Part shown: positions 1 through 11,506 of the stretch, piece after piece
Numbering within the stretch: position 1 is the first letter of the stretch
Layout: each line of letters begins with the position of its first letter
Assembly (NCBI GenBank): GCA_023213315.1
Contig: JAKCPI010001876.1
Span: 5,001-69,000, forward strand
Length of the DNA: 64,000 nucleotides
Direction of reading: 5' to 3'
From: Euborellia annulipes
Taxonomy: Eukaryota; Arthropoda; Insecta; Dermaptera; Anisolabididae
Made by a program: the position numbers and the translations under genes
Notes under the pieces: generated by a model
What the model was told of the DNA's origin: nothing
Database searches by the model: none
What the model saw: the letters and a program-made list of their open reading frames with translations, nothing else

Positions 1-437
1 TTGGAGAAATAAGTATCAGGTATTTAAGTAAAAGTTAATCAAGTCTTTTCGGTCCATTAAAAAAACAAAATACAAAAATAGATATTTTATTTGTGAGATA
101 AAAATCAAAATAAAATATAGCCCTATATTTTTGTATTTTGTTTTTTTTTTCTTTGAACTGAAAAGGAAACCTGATTATACTTTTCCTTATAATTCTACAG
201 TCCTGGGTAAGTGCATCTCTTATCAAGTATTTATATCAATACCAAAAATATTGAAAGATATCACCTAGTATTTTTAATTGATCTTATTCATTTTTAATTA
301 CTTCCTTAATTACTAGAGCCTACTGTTACCAGTTTATATTTAATAAGAGAATACACTTCCTCTACAATAAAATAAATTTGTAAACAAAAAAAAAAATAAC
401 TGACTCATAATTATGCTTAATTATGTTATTATAATAA
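1..437. other. AT-rich sequence without recognisable gene
   Basis: No open frame with coding character, no splice-flanked exon and no repeat shared with the rest of the window was seen. It is the left flank of the first TGCCCAATTG-ended element. Confidence 0.5.
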
Positions 438-2425
438 TGCCCAATTGCACCGTATGAGTTAAGCATTATTTAACGCTAAATAATACTTAACTTTCCAAAT
501 TTCGTTGTACCGCTTGCAAAATCAAGGTTAAATGTCTAAATTTTAACTTAAATCTAAGCTCTTGATTTCGGGGGCTTAGCGTATGCTTAACCTAGAAAAC
601 AATTTTCTGTTAAATAAATGACATCTATTCCAGATTATATTGATAATATAATATTAATTATCTAATAATAATACATTTTTTTATTTGATCTAGATTTTTT
701 TTTATAAAAAACATGAACAATATGAACTCTATTTTCGAAGATGATCTAAATATTATGAAAATAAAGGATTTTGGAATTTTTTGGAAATAATAAAATATGT
801 AATATAAAATATATAGGTGCCCCGTATATATAAATTTTTTTATATTTGGCCAAGATATGCAGTTGAACTTGCATGTCTCTCGCAAGAGAATTTAAAATAA
901 AACTTCTTACTTGTCACACAGTTTAATATAAGACAAAACGATATTCTGTAGGCTATACATGTTTAATTTATTTAAAAAAAAAATTTTACACGACCAACAG
1001 GACTCACCAATGGACTAATTATTATTAACATTCCGATTTTCTATTATATTACTTTCTCTTACCTATGTATATATGTAATATATATATAGAGAGAAAGTAT
1101 TGGTTTCATGTCAAAAATTCGATGTCGAGATTTTGATGGATCTTCACGTTTTGAGGTCCCCTGAATCCAAAAAAGTGGTTTTCGCGACATGGTCTGTCTG
1201 TCTGTCTGTGTGTGTGTCTGTGTGTGTGTGTTCAATTTTAAGCATGAAGGAATTGAGCTAGGAGGCTGAAATTTTATATTTAAGTTAAACACCCCCCGGG
1301 ACCGACAAAATAAGCTTTTAATCAAAATCGGCCAAAAAGTACTAGTACTTTACTGATGTACTTTTTCAGTTTTTTTCGATTTTCTCAAAATTCGCTCTAA
1401 CGATTTTGATTAAAATTCAAAAATCAATTATTTTTTAGATGTATATTCAAATGTATATTCTCGTTTTGCCCTCAAAATTGTTTGAAGCACACTTTACTCT
1501 TGTGCTTCATAGGAAAGATAGGAGAAATAAATGGTTGCCATGGTAACCGAATTTAAATCTTTTTCTTTTTATTAGATTAAAAATCAATTATTATTTAAAC
1601 GCCCATTTTTTTTTCGGAGAAAACATATCTCTCTCTCTCTCACAAAACTATCTTCTCTCTTTCTACGCGTTTTAAATTTTTCTACCTTATCTTCGCATTT
1701 GGCCAATGTTAATTTCCTATAGGGATTTGTATGTTAATTTCGATTCGAAAGGGGGTCCCCTTTGGAACTTTTTTACGCATTAAAATTTTTTTTCCAATTC
1801 TTATGAAATTTTGTATTTATTTACGAATCTATATTGTGTATAAAATGTCCAAATATGAGATTAAAATTTTGAAAAATAACCATAGTTTATTTGAAGCAGT
1901 CAACATTTAAAATGCAAGTTTGAAACTAAGGTGCTATCGGAAACTAAATATATCTCGACAAAAAAAATCTGGTGTGACCAGCACAGTGCGCAACTTTCTC
2001 TTACCGAAGGGTAACCTTAAATATAATTTAATATATAATTTTCTAAAGAGGTATAATTTGGTGTTCAATTTCTTTCCTTATTTATTTAAATAAAAAAATT
2101 ATAATCATGAAAATCAATATTTTGTTTTCTATTTTCTGATTTTTCTGAAATTAATTAATATTTATAAACAATATGTAATTAATTTAATTTAAGAATATTC
2201 AAATAATAAACAACATTATTATTATTAACATCTGTCATTTTTATCAAAAATCACCAGAATATCACTAAAATTTACAACGTTGCCATGTTGCACATTTATA
2301 AAATTCTTCTTTACTATTCCATGATTAAAATATTGCGGTTCAAAATAACAAGTTATTTAAGAGAAACTTTAGTTTAAGCACACTTAGTAAAGAGAGGCAT
2401 AAATGTAAAACGGTGCAATTGGGCA
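438..2425 (+). mobile_element. Harbinger-like TIR element, copy 1 (interrupted)
   Basis: The element begins TGCCCAATTGCACCGT and ends with the reverse complement of that 16-mer. It is flanked by TAA on both sides, a 3-bp target duplication. An inverted second copy lies at 2533-3572 and matches along almost its whole length. Copy 1 is longer only because an unrelated repeat sits inside it at 1051-2016. A 3-bp TWA duplication is typical of PIF/Harbinger elements, so that assignment is inferred. No transposase frame is visible, so it is non-autonomous. Confidence 0.75.
1051..2016 (+). mobile_element. ACTTTCTCTTACC-ended repeat inserted in copy 1
   Basis: Comparison with copy 2 (2533-3572) shows this block is an insertion. 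ACTTTCTCTTACC occurs at its left end and again near its right end, next to a half copy of the CTGGTGTGAC hairpin repeat. Internally it has a TG-rich microsatellite and a 'GAGGTCCCCTGAATCC' segment. Related sequence recurs near 9.4, 17.9, 26.5-27.4, 43.6-44.6, 44.9 and 55.1-55.5 kb. No coding capacity is visible and the class is unknown. Confidence 0.65.
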
Positions 2426-2532
2426 TAAATCTTATAAAACATCCCTTTTTTTCGAAACACCACAAATTACAGTAAAACAGAAATTTTCTTTTTTAATATT
2501 TTAAGTTCAGGTTAGTTTGACAATTTCTATTA

Positions 2533-3572
2533 TGCCCAATTGCACCGTTTGACATTTATGCCTCTCTTTACTAAGTCTGCTTAAACTAAAGCGTCTCTTA
2601 AATAAATTGTTTGTTTGAACCGCAAGATTTTAATCATGGAATAGTAAAGAAGAATTTTATAAATGTTCAACATGGCAACGTTGTAAATTTTAGTGATATT
2701 CTGGTGATTTTTGATAAAATTGACAGATGTTAATAATAATAATTTTGTTTATTATTTGAATATTCTTAAATTAAATTAACTACATATTGTTTATAAATAT
2801 TAATTAATTTCAGAAAAATATGAAAATAGAAAACAAAATATTGATTTTCATGATTATAATTTTTTTATTTAAATTAATAAGGAAAGAATTGAACATCAAA
2901 TTATACCTCTTTAGAAAATTATCTATTAAATTATATTTAAATATAAAAATATAATAGAAAAATTGCAATGTTAATAATAATTAGTTCATTGGTGAGTCCT
3001 GTTGTTAGTGTAAAAAATTTTTTTAAATAAATTAAACCTGTAGAGCCTACAAAATATCGTTTTGTCCTATATTAAACTATGTGACAAATAAGAAGTTTTA
3101 TTTTATATTCTCTTACTAGAGACATGCAAGTTCAACTGCATATCTAGGCCAAATATAAAAAAAAATATATATATATGTATATATACGGGGTACCTATATA
3201 TTTTATAATACATATTTTACTATTTCCAAAAAATTCCAAAATCCTTTATTTCCATAATATTTAGATCATCTTCGAAAATAGAGTTCATATTGTTCATGTT
3301 TTTTATAAAAAAAAATCTAGATCGAATAAAAAAATTTATTATTATTAGATAATTAATATTACATTATCAATATAATTTGGAATAGATGTCATTTATTTAA
3401 CAGAAAATTGTTTTTTAGGTTAAGCATACGCTAAGCCCCCGAAATCGAGAGCTTAGATTTAAGTTAAAATTTAGACATTTAAGCTTGACTTTGCAAGCGA
3501 TACAACGAAATTTGGAAAGTTAAGTATTATTTAGCGTTAAATAATGCTTAACTCGTACGGTGCAATTGGGCA
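2533..3572 (-). mobile_element. Harbinger-like TIR element, copy 2 (uninterrupted)
   Basis: The same 16-bp inverted ends as copy 1 are present, flanked by TTA on both sides. The sequence is the reverse complement of copy 1 without the 1051-2016 insert, giving a unit of about 1.04 kb. The TTA duplication here and TAA in copy 1 fit the opposite orientations of one TWA target preference. No open frame of useful length; non-autonomous. Confidence 0.75.
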
Positions 3573-4377
3573 TTAATATTAAAGAAGGTGACATTAGCAA
3601 ACTAACCTGAACTTAAAATATTAAAAAAAGAAAATTTCTGTTTTACTGTGATTTGTGGTGTTTCGAAAAAAAGGGATGTTTTATAAGATTTATTATAATA
3701 ACTCGTATTATTAAAATTTATGTCCCTTGGGGGCCCGAAAATTTTTTTAAAAGCTACCGAATCACTTCCTTTTGTTTGGTATTTTCAAAAATTAATTTGA
3801 CGTTAAGGAAAACAAAAAAATATTAATAAATTGTCTAAAATATAAATATATACTCAAACCCCTGACTCAAACACACTTAATAATTACTTTATGCCAGATA
3901 TAAAAAAACATTTTGATCATTTTCTTTTAGTTAAGTTTCTTTTTGTTCAGTCAAAACACAATTGTTCACTTTGGGCAGTACAGAATGGTGAATTGCACTA
4001 ATCAATGTCTTCTTTCACTCGTTTATTCCCTGTTTTACTATAAAAAAGAGTTTGTCACAAATTCTATATTGAAAAAGAGGACTTTAGATAATAACACAAT
4101 AAATAAAAACTGAAAAAATCAGATGAAATCTGCTTGAAATAAAAAAAAACTCACTTATTATTTATATTTTTTAAACCGTTACAGAATATTGTAAGGATGT
4201 AAAAAATAGATATATAATTTCGTTTAAAAACATATGTAGTTCAGGGAGTTGGCAGGGCAGTCGCGCCAGTAGCGCCGCCCGCGGAAGGGAACGTAACTAA
4301 AAAATGAAGGCAGCCTACCCCATAGGAGTTTCCGGGGCCTGTTGTAAGCAGTGTTGGGCAAATAAGGCATATTTTGA
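3573..4377. other. AT-rich intergenic stretch with repeat fragments
   Basis: The first 120 bases are an inverted copy of the spacer at 2426-2520. At about 3727-3770 there is an inverted fragment of the GGGCCCGAAA-ended repeat that is complete at 5.5-5.8 and 8.9-9.4 kb. Nothing else recognisable; no gene seen. Confidence 0.5.
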
Positions 4378-4403
4378 TTTGTCTACGTCATGACGTAGAC
4401 AAA
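4378..4403. repeat. Perfect 26-bp palindrome
   Basis: TTTGTCTACGTCA is followed immediately by its exact reverse complement with no spacer. The centre contains back-to-back TGACGT-like half sites. It may be the relic of a transposon end or a dimeric protein-binding site; the sequence does not decide. Confidence 0.6.
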
Positions 4404-4706
4404 TGCGTAGACAATGTAGATAAATGGCTCAGCGCTTGTTTTCATTGGCTCTCATCTAAGATCAGAGATCTGTCTAAACGCGGAAGATCAATAAACAGAC
4501 ATTTTAATGAATTAAAATTTGAATTAGGGAAACAAAATGAAAAATATGTTGCAGTGTGTCTTTTTTGCTAAAAAAAACCCTGCATAATACACCTTCTAAT
4601 ATCTAATTCAAATAAAAATGATTTAAAATTAAGAATACCGCCATTATCAACGCTGGCTGATGTTTCTTTTTCACCCAATATCTCCCTATATTTGATATTC
4701 CCCTTT

Positions 4707-4794
4707 AAGCGAGAATATTGGAGTAACGAACAGTAAAATTTATATCAATATATATACAATTTATTTAGTGTTCGTTACTCCAATATTCTCGCTT
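4707..4794. repeat. Short hairpin MITE with 26-bp perfect arms
   Basis: The 26 bases at 4707-4732 (AAGCGAGAATATTGG...) are repeated as an exact reverse complement at 4769-4794. A 36-bp AT-rich loop separates them. Such an exact hairpin suggests a recent, very small foldback element. Confidence 0.7.
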
Positions 4795-5010
4795 ACCAAT
4801 TGGAATAGAAAAATTGTAAAATAACTCTTTACCTATTGATTTCGTGTATATTAGTTTCAAAAAATTATATTTATGACGAAATAAAAAAAATTATTAAAAA
4901 TTAGGAGAAAATGTTGCCTTGGTAACAAAATAGAAATATTTTCCCATACTAATAAATTTTATTTTATTGAATTCTAATATATCAGCGGAAACTAAATATA
5001 TGTCGACAGA

Positions 5011-5100
5011 AAAATCTGGTGTGAAAAGCACAGAACACAACTCTCGATTACCGAAGTTAAGAGAAAGTTGTGTGCTGTGCGACAGTCACACCAGATTTTT
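5011..5100. repeat. CTGGTGTGAC hairpin repeat, copy
   Basis: The repeat opens AAAATCTGGTGTGA and closes TCACACCAGATTTT. An inner pair of AAGTTGTGT/ACACAACT arms flanks a TTACCGAAG centre. This is the clearest copy in the left part of the window of a hairpin family present more than ten times. Confidence 0.7.
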
Positions 5101-6167
5101 AAAATAGTTACGGGTTAATCTTTAGAATAAAGTGCCAGCCCTCGCACTGACTGACTAGTTCACTCTTTTGACATTAGCTCAACATTCATGATTCTTTCGT
5201 TCTTCAATATATATTTTTACTTACTTTTTTGGGTTTTTTCTTTCTCCATTGTAATTTAGATGACAAAAACCTTGCGTCTGACCTATCCTGATTGAGATAA
5301 GTAAAGAAATTTATTAAATGGAGTTGAAAATATAAAAAATAATTTTATCGAAAATTGTTTAATTTTTTTTTTTTTTAATAAACAATGATAAAGGGGCTAA
5401 CTTCAGATGATAATTGAAAAAAAAAAAACAAGGAATAATTTTTTCGGTTAATCTTCAGAATAAAGTGGCCTTCGCACTGGCTGACTAGTTTACACTTTTG
5501 ACCACTTTTGACATTAGCTCAACATTCATGAATCTTTCGTTTTTTTTCATTTAGGCATGCTATTTGTTTTGTCACTAAGGCCGAGAATTCCCTAGTTTTT
5601 TTAAATTTTCTTTAATCGAAGGAAACCGAACTGCAACCGAAGGACCGAAACATTTAGGTCGTGTCCCCTGAAGTTGTTTTGTCACTAGTGTCGACTTCGG
5701 TTCGGTTCGGTTTGGTTCGGCTCGGCTCAGTTCGGTTCAAAACCATCCAGTTAGAAGCGATTCGGTAGCTTTTAAAAATAAATTTTCGGGCCCGAAGGGT
5801 TTTTCATTTAGGCATGCTATTTGTTTTGTCACTAAGGTCGAGAATTCCCTAGTTTTTTTAAATTTTCTTTAATCGAAGGAAACCGAACTGCAACCGAAGG
5901 ACCGAAACAATTAGGTCGTGTCCCCTGAAGTTGTTTTGTCACTAGTGTCGACTTCGGTTCGGTTTCGGATCGGTTCGGCTCGTCTCACAAGGGGAGGGCA
6001 CGACCTTGGGATTTCATTTTGGGATGAAACTTCGGGTGATGATTGTAGACCGTTAGGGGGTTCACCCCTTGAAATATTAACGCGCAACGCTCAATAGTTT
6101 CGGAGAAAATGGCGTTTAAAAAATTCAAAGTCCGCTTATATACTAGTTAGGCTTTTTATTTGACAAT

Positions 6168-6240
6168 GGCGACAATAGTCTAGTAGGTAGCCTGTCTACT
6201 TACCAAATGGGCGCGTGGGGTTCGAATCCCGCCTCGACTT
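6168..6240 (+). tRNA. tRNA-like (SINE-head) sequence, pseudogene
   Basis: A-box TAGTCTAGTAG fits the TRGYNNARNNG consensus and B-box GGTTCGAATCC is perfect, with spacing like a tRNA gene. The 5' and 3' acceptor strands do not pair, so this is not a functional tRNA gene. It is more likely a tRNA-derived promoter relic carried in the left arm of the foldback transposon. Confidence 0.55.
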
Positions 6241-6807
6241 ATTTTTTTTTATTAAATTATTTATTTTATTGTTTTACAATTGAATAAATTTATTATTTAA
6301 TATTAAAGATTATTTATTAATAGAGAAATTTTTGTGAACGTAAATGATGTTTGTTTGTTTTCCAACTGATCTTTTAAAAAATAATTCATTGTTCTTGTAA
6401 AAATTATTCGGCTTTCATTAATTGTGCTAGATGCCGAAAAAATTTTTTGTTTTAAATGTTTTTATGATGATTATCATTCAGTCTCATGTTTGTAATAAAA
6501 AAGTATAATGTATAAATGCTTATAATGTAAAATCAAAAAATAAGATTGAAACTTTTTACTTATTAATAGCCTAAAATTATAGTATTTTGAATAATAGTTT
6601 ATTAAATAATAGTGTATTTATTTGGTAGTTATTTAAAATATTACTATTGAATATAATTAAATTATGATTTAAAATTTAGTCTTTTTTTTGTTAGTAAAAT
6701 AACACTATAGTTATTTATAAATAAATAAATAATCTTTAATATTAAATAATAAATTTATTTAATTGTAAAAACAATAAAATAAATAATTTAATAAAAAAAA
6801 AAAATAA

Positions 6808-6876
6808 GTCGAGGCGGGATTCGAACCCCAAGCGCCCATTTGGTAGGTAGACACGCTACCTACTAGACTATTGTCG
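6808..6876 (-). tRNA. tRNA-like (SINE-head) sequence, inverted partner
   Basis: Reverse complement of the sequence at 6168-6240 in the other arm of the same transposon, with the same intact A- and B-boxes. A few differences within the anticodon-arm region show the arms are not freshly copied. Not a functional tRNA, for the same reason. Confidence 0.55.
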
Positions 6877-7233
6877 CCATTGTCATATAAAAAGCCTAAC
6901 TAGTATATAAGAGGACTATGAATTTTTTAAACGTCATTTTCTCCGAAACTATTGAGCGTTGCGCGTTACTATTTCAAGGGGTGAACCCCCTAACGGTATA
7001 CAATCATCACCCGAAGTTTCATCCCAAAATGAAATGCCAAGGTCGTGCCCTCCCCTTGTCAGTTCGGTTCGAAACCATCCAGTTAGAAGCGATTCGGTAG
7101 CTTTTAAAAATAAATTTTCGGGCCCGAAGGGTACATTGACACAAGAGTTCATTGAGTCATGATACAGGAAATCTTTAAAAAAAATCCGATAAGTCATACC
7201 CCCCCCCCCTTATATACTGTTTTATTTAAGTTA

Positions 7234-7330
7234 TTGGATGAAAGGTTCCCACCTGTATTATTTATTTTTTGTTGGATGAAAGGTTCCCACCTATATTATT
7301 TATTTTTTGTTGGATGTAAGGTTCCCACCT
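7234..7330 (+). repeat. Short minisatellite, 38-bp period
   Basis: TTGGATG(A/T)AAGGTTCCCACC starts at 7234, 7272 and 7310, giving about 2.6 copies of a 38-bp unit that runs into a (TA)n tract. Confidence 0.7.
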
Positions 7331-7352
7331 ATATATATATATATATATATAT

Positions 7353-7402
7353 ACCGACCGTTTACACCGACGACATACTTATATATATAAATATATATAA
7401 GC

Positions 7403-7448
<46 letters not shown>

Positions 7449-8332
7449 TTATATATATAAGCTTGTCTTCGGTGTAAACAATGTTTTTTACTTAAACGGT
7501 ACTATTTTCCTTCCCAGTAATTTATTTCTAAAAAATTTTTATAAAACTAATTATCGTTATATCAAAAAATATTTTTATTAAATTTTAAGTAAAAATATTT
7601 CTTAATTGACTATTTAAAAAATAATATTTTATTAATTTAAAAAAATTTATAATCTCTTTGTTTTGAATTAATATATATTTCCTGCTATTTTTAATAAAAA
7701 ATAATAGAAGTTATCTCATTATTATTATTTATTTGTAATATTATTATTAATTAAATAAAGCCTTATATTGCCAAAAATGTCTTTATTAAGGAACCGATCA
7801 AACAGCTGATTGAGGCAGCCGGAGCTACGTCACGATACCGGCTCTGGAGCCAACCAATTTTGATGGATCTTGACGTAGCTCCGGCTGCCTCAATCAGCTG
7901 TTTGATCGGTTCCTTAATAAAGACATTTTTGGCAATATAAGGCTTTATTTAAGTAATAATAATATTACAAATAAATAATAATAATGAGATAACTTCTATT
8001 ATTTTTTATTAAAAATAGCAGGAAATATATATTAATTCAAAACAAAGAGATTATAAATTTTTTTAAATTAATAAAATATTATTTTTTAAATAGTCAATTA
8101 AGAAAATATTTTTACTTAAAATTTAATAAAAATATTTTTTGATATAACGATAATTAGTTTTATAAAAATTTTTTAGAAATAAATTACTGGGAAGGAAAAT
8201 AGTATCGTTTAAGTAAAAACATTGTTTATACCGACGACAAGCTTATATATATAAATTTATATATATATATATATGTATATATGCCTATATATATTTATAT
8301 ATATAAGTATGTCGTCGGTATAAACGGTCGGT
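7353..8332. mobile_element. 980-bp near-perfect palindrome (foldback element)
   Basis: The arms 7353-7832 and 7871-8332 are reverse complements with few differences, separated by only 38 bp. The outer ends are ACCGACCGTTTA and the inverse, and (TA)n lies on both sides, fitting insertion at TA. The inner arm ends read GGAGCTACGTCA and the inverse. It has no coding capacity. A transcript would fold into a duplex of some 460 bp. Confidence 0.85.
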
Positions 8333-8523
8333 ATATATATATATGGCGTGATCCTATATGACGGTAAGTAAATTTTTATTAAAATTAGGAAGTTTTCAGG
8401 GAGAATTCACCCTCCCTTCCCATTATTATTCTAAAAGAGGTGGCGGTAAGCCAATTTGATCGAGATATATGCCAAAATAAGGAAAATTTTGAAGAAATAC
8501 AAGGACCACATTAACCATTAAAA

Positions 8524-9380
8524 ATATATATTTTTACTTACTTTTTTGGGTTTTTTCTTTCTCCATTGTAATTTAGATGACAAAAACCTTGCGTCTGACC
8601 TATCCTGATTGAGATAAGTAAAGAAATTTATTAAATGGAGTTGAAAATATAAAAAATAATTTTATCGAAAATTGTTTAATTTTTTTTTTTTTAATAAACA
8701 ATGATAAAGGGGCTAACTTCAGATGATAATTGAAAAAAAAAAAACAAGGAATAATTTTTTCGGTTAATCTTCAGAATAAAGTGGCAAGCCTTCGCACTGG
8801 CTGACTAGTTTACACTTTTGACCACTTTTGACATTAGCTCAACATTCATGAATCTTTCGTTTTTTTTTCATTTAGGCATGCTATTTGTTTTGTCACTAAG
8901 GCCGAGAATTCCCTAGTTTTTTTAAATTTTCTTTAATCGAAGGAAACCGAACTGCAACCGAAGGACCGAAACAATTAGGTCGTGTCCCCTGAAGTTGTTT
9001 TGTCACTAGTGTCGACTTCGGTTCGGTTCGGTTTGGTTCGGCTCGGCTCAGTTCGGTTCAAAACCATCCAGTTAGAAGCGATTCGGTAGCTTTTAAAAAT
9101 AAATTTTCGGGCCCGAAGGGTTTTTCATTTAGGCATGCTATTTGTTTTGTCACTAAGGTCGAGAATTCCCTAGTTTTTTTAAATTTTCTTTAATCGAAGG
9201 AAACCGAACTGCAACCGAAGGACCGAAACAATTAGGTCGTGTCCCCTGAAGTTGTTTTGTCACTAGTGTCGACTTCGGTTCGGTTTCGGATCGGTTCGGC
9301 TCGTCTCAGTTCGGTTCGAAACCATCCAGTTAGAAGCGATTCGGTAGCTTTTAAAAATAAATTTTCGGGCCCGAAGGGTT
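8524..9380 (+). repeat. Duplicated segment, copy 2 (uninterrupted)
   Basis: Matches 5207-7132 minus the transposon and so preserves the empty insertion site at 9306-9308. It contains both tandem GGCATGC...GGGCCCGAAGGG units. The flank at 9381-9450 continues as an inverted fragment of the ACTTTCTCTTACC-ended repeat. Confidence 0.8.
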
Positions 9381-9450
9381 CGAATTTTTGACATGAATCC
9401 AATACTTTCTCTCTATATATATGTATATTAACTTATACATATGGGTAAGA

Positions 9451-10082
9451 GAAAGTAAAAATTCAAATCTGAATTGAGATTAGTTCTATATACAAAAAGA
9501 TGCGGTAACTCACCCCAGCAAAATTCTAAGTGGACTAATCATATCTTACTTTTCTTCCCAATGAAAAAAATCCTTACAAAATTCTGCAAAGGATTCGATG
9601 GGTTCCTAAGTTACCCAGTGTTATTATTATCTGTTTATGAGAGTTTCGAAATCTTCAAAAATTAATTCCGCCCCAGTAATAAGAAATTTTAGAATGACAT
9701 GTTTCTATTCTACTATCCTATTTGCTAAATATTGAATATAAATTTTAACTCAAACGGAATGCACTTATTTTTTAGTAAAAGTATTAAAAAACATTAATAT
9801 CTTTGTGCATTATAGGGGATGGGGCATTAAACCCCCTGGTTAATGCCTTCATACCCCCCCCCCCCTCCTTTAAGGAAATGCGAGCCTTCACGGCGAAGTT
9901 ACTCTCAAAATAATTTGGATACATTTATAAATAATTATTTTAATTTTTATTTTTATTTTGAAATTATTTTATTTTAATTTTCAACCACCCCTGTGTAAAA
10001 GTATATTAAGGAAATTTGATTAACAAAAATATAGGCCATATAGAAAGAATATAATGGTGACTTAAGAAAAAATTAAAAAAAA
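9451..10082. other. AT-rich intergenic stretch
   Basis: No exon or repeat recognised apart from C-rich runs near 9857. Confidence 0.4.
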
Positions 10083-10245
10083 AAAATGCCCTAGAAATGC
10101 CTGGACCCCCAATATGTATATTATTAATTAATAACGGTTATCGTATAAAGTCTTATATGGCCTGAGTTGCCGGAAAGACTGTGAATGTGTGTGTGAGTGT
10201 TGAGTGTGAATGAGAAAAAAGTGTGAGTATTAAAAAAAAAATAAA
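10083..10245 (+). mobile_element. SINE fragment (3' part)
   Basis: Contains AATGCCTGGACCC, a GGTTATCGTATAAAGTC segment, GCCGGAAAGACTGTG and the TG-rich tail ending in a poly-A run. This is the 3' half of the SINE that is complete at 52.4-53.0 kb. Confidence 0.7.
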
Positions 10246-10877
10246 AAACTAATTTTGTTTTCAATGACACCTACACTCCCCCTCCCCTTTCAACAGCTTA
10301 TATTCTCCCTCTACCCTTAGTGAAATACAAAATATTTAATTTCATATTCAAAAGAATCGTTTTTCGCAGTCATTTGTTTCTATCATTTTTTTTTCATCGA
10401 TAAAATGCATAATAATTACCTTTAATAAGACTCTCAAGAGGGTGTGTTGGTCTGACGGTGAGGTCAGGGTGGGTTACACTATATTAATTATTCACTTTGA
10501 TTCACTTTAAACACAAAAAAGATAGCAGCGCCTGCCAGCAGGCCACGCTCTCGACTGAACGAGATAAACTTGTCTCTTCTCTCTTATTATAGGAATAAAA
10601 TTGATGAAAATAACAATTCCCTTTTTATTAAAAGTAAAAAAAATATCTTTTGCTCTAATCTAACTATATTTAAAGATGGAAAAGAATGTCAACAAGTGAT
10701 TTGGAATATTCCAAGGCCTTTCTTAAATAATCAACCCTTCATCTCATCCCTTAATATTATAAAATAATAATCAACGCTATTTTTTGAATGTTTAATATTT
10801 ATTTGGCTTCGATTTAGCTAAAAAAAAATTTTAAAATCATTTTTTTCAATTTTTTAACCCTTAATCCAATTTTTTTT

Positions 10878-11000
10878 TTTTTTTTTTTTTAACAACTCTC
10901 ACATTAACACACACATTCACACAGTCTTTTCGGCAACTTAGGCCTTATATGACTTTTTACCATAACCGTTATTAATAATATATATATTATTAATATTGTT
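10878..11000 (-). mobile_element. SINE fragment, inverted
   Basis: Starts with a T run and CACACACATTCACACAGTC, then CGGCAACTTAGGCC. Its continuation (GGGGTCCAGGCATTC, TTAAGCCATTTG) lies at 11350-11385, so the SINE was probably split by the MITE at 11018-11273 and adjacent sequence. Confidence 0.65.
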
Positions 11001-11017
11001 TTGTTTATATTATTTTG

Positions 11018-11273
11018 ATATATCGTCGCCTGCAACACGTAGTGGCGTATCTCAATTTCTATCATTTTTCAGGAGAGCTGTTTATAGTTTGTGTTGTTAT
11101 AGGTATATTAAATAGATACGCAAAACCAAAAAATCTAAATAATACGAAAAAACATGGAAATACAGATTCGTCACTTTGTGATAATGTAAAGAACGCCAGG
11201 ACACGGCCATACCCGTGTATCTCAATTTTTAATTTTTTTGAGATACGTCACTACGTGATGCAAGCGACGATAT
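11018..11273. mobile_element. MITE of about 255 bp with imperfect 35-bp inverted ends
   Basis: ATATCGTCGCCTGCAACACG at the left end is matched by an inverted copy with a few changes at 11239-11273. The open frame across it contains both ends and is not a gene. Confidence 0.65.
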
Positions 11274-11506
11274 GTATATTTTGTAAAAATTTTAGCCCAA
11301 TGGCAGTTGGCTAGACGGGCAGATGAAAAAAAAAAGATTATTTATATGTTGGGGTCCAGGCATTCTTATTTAAGCCATTTGAAATCCAATCGTAATAAAT
11401 AAAATAATTAACAATGTTATCGCCTTCGGCGAGCTTGAAACATCCCTGAATCCGCCTTTGGGTTTTACACATAGGATAATTTTCTAGAATGAGTCTTACT
11501 TTAGGC

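Larger units (their letters stand above)
5988..7058. mobile_element. 1.07-kb foldback DNA transposon with tRNA-like inserts
   Basis: The ends are CAAGGGGAGGGCACGACC and its inverse, and the arms of about 350 bp are complementary. TCA occurs on both sides (5985-5987 and 7059-7061), while the uninterrupted copy of the target at 9306-9308 has TCA once. This proves an insertion with a 3-bp duplication. Each arm carries a tRNA-like sequence. There is no transposase. The superfamily is uncertain; a 3-bp duplication with CA...TG ends does not match a single common class. Confidence 0.85.
5207..7132 (+). repeat. Duplicated segment, copy 1 (carries an insertion)
   Basis: From about 5207 the sequence repeats almost exactly at 8524-9380. 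Each copy contains two tandem units of about 255 bp. Each unit starts TTTTTCATTTAGGCATGC, has a TTCGGTTCGG-rich middle and ends GGGCCCGAAGGG. Copy 1 is longer only because a transposon (5988-7058) sits in its second unit. No gene is visible in the duplicated material. Confidence 0.8.

Noticed and set aside
6918..7197. Three overlapping open frames on both strands
   Set aside because: They lie across the end of the foldback transposon and its duplicated flank; no coding signal.
7159..7446. 95-codon open frame
   Set aside because: Formed by the 38-bp minisatellite and (TA)n repeats; the translation is low-complexity Tyr/Ile.
11015..11314. 99-codon open frame
   Set aside because: It spans both inverted ends of a MITE, so it is a by-product of that element.
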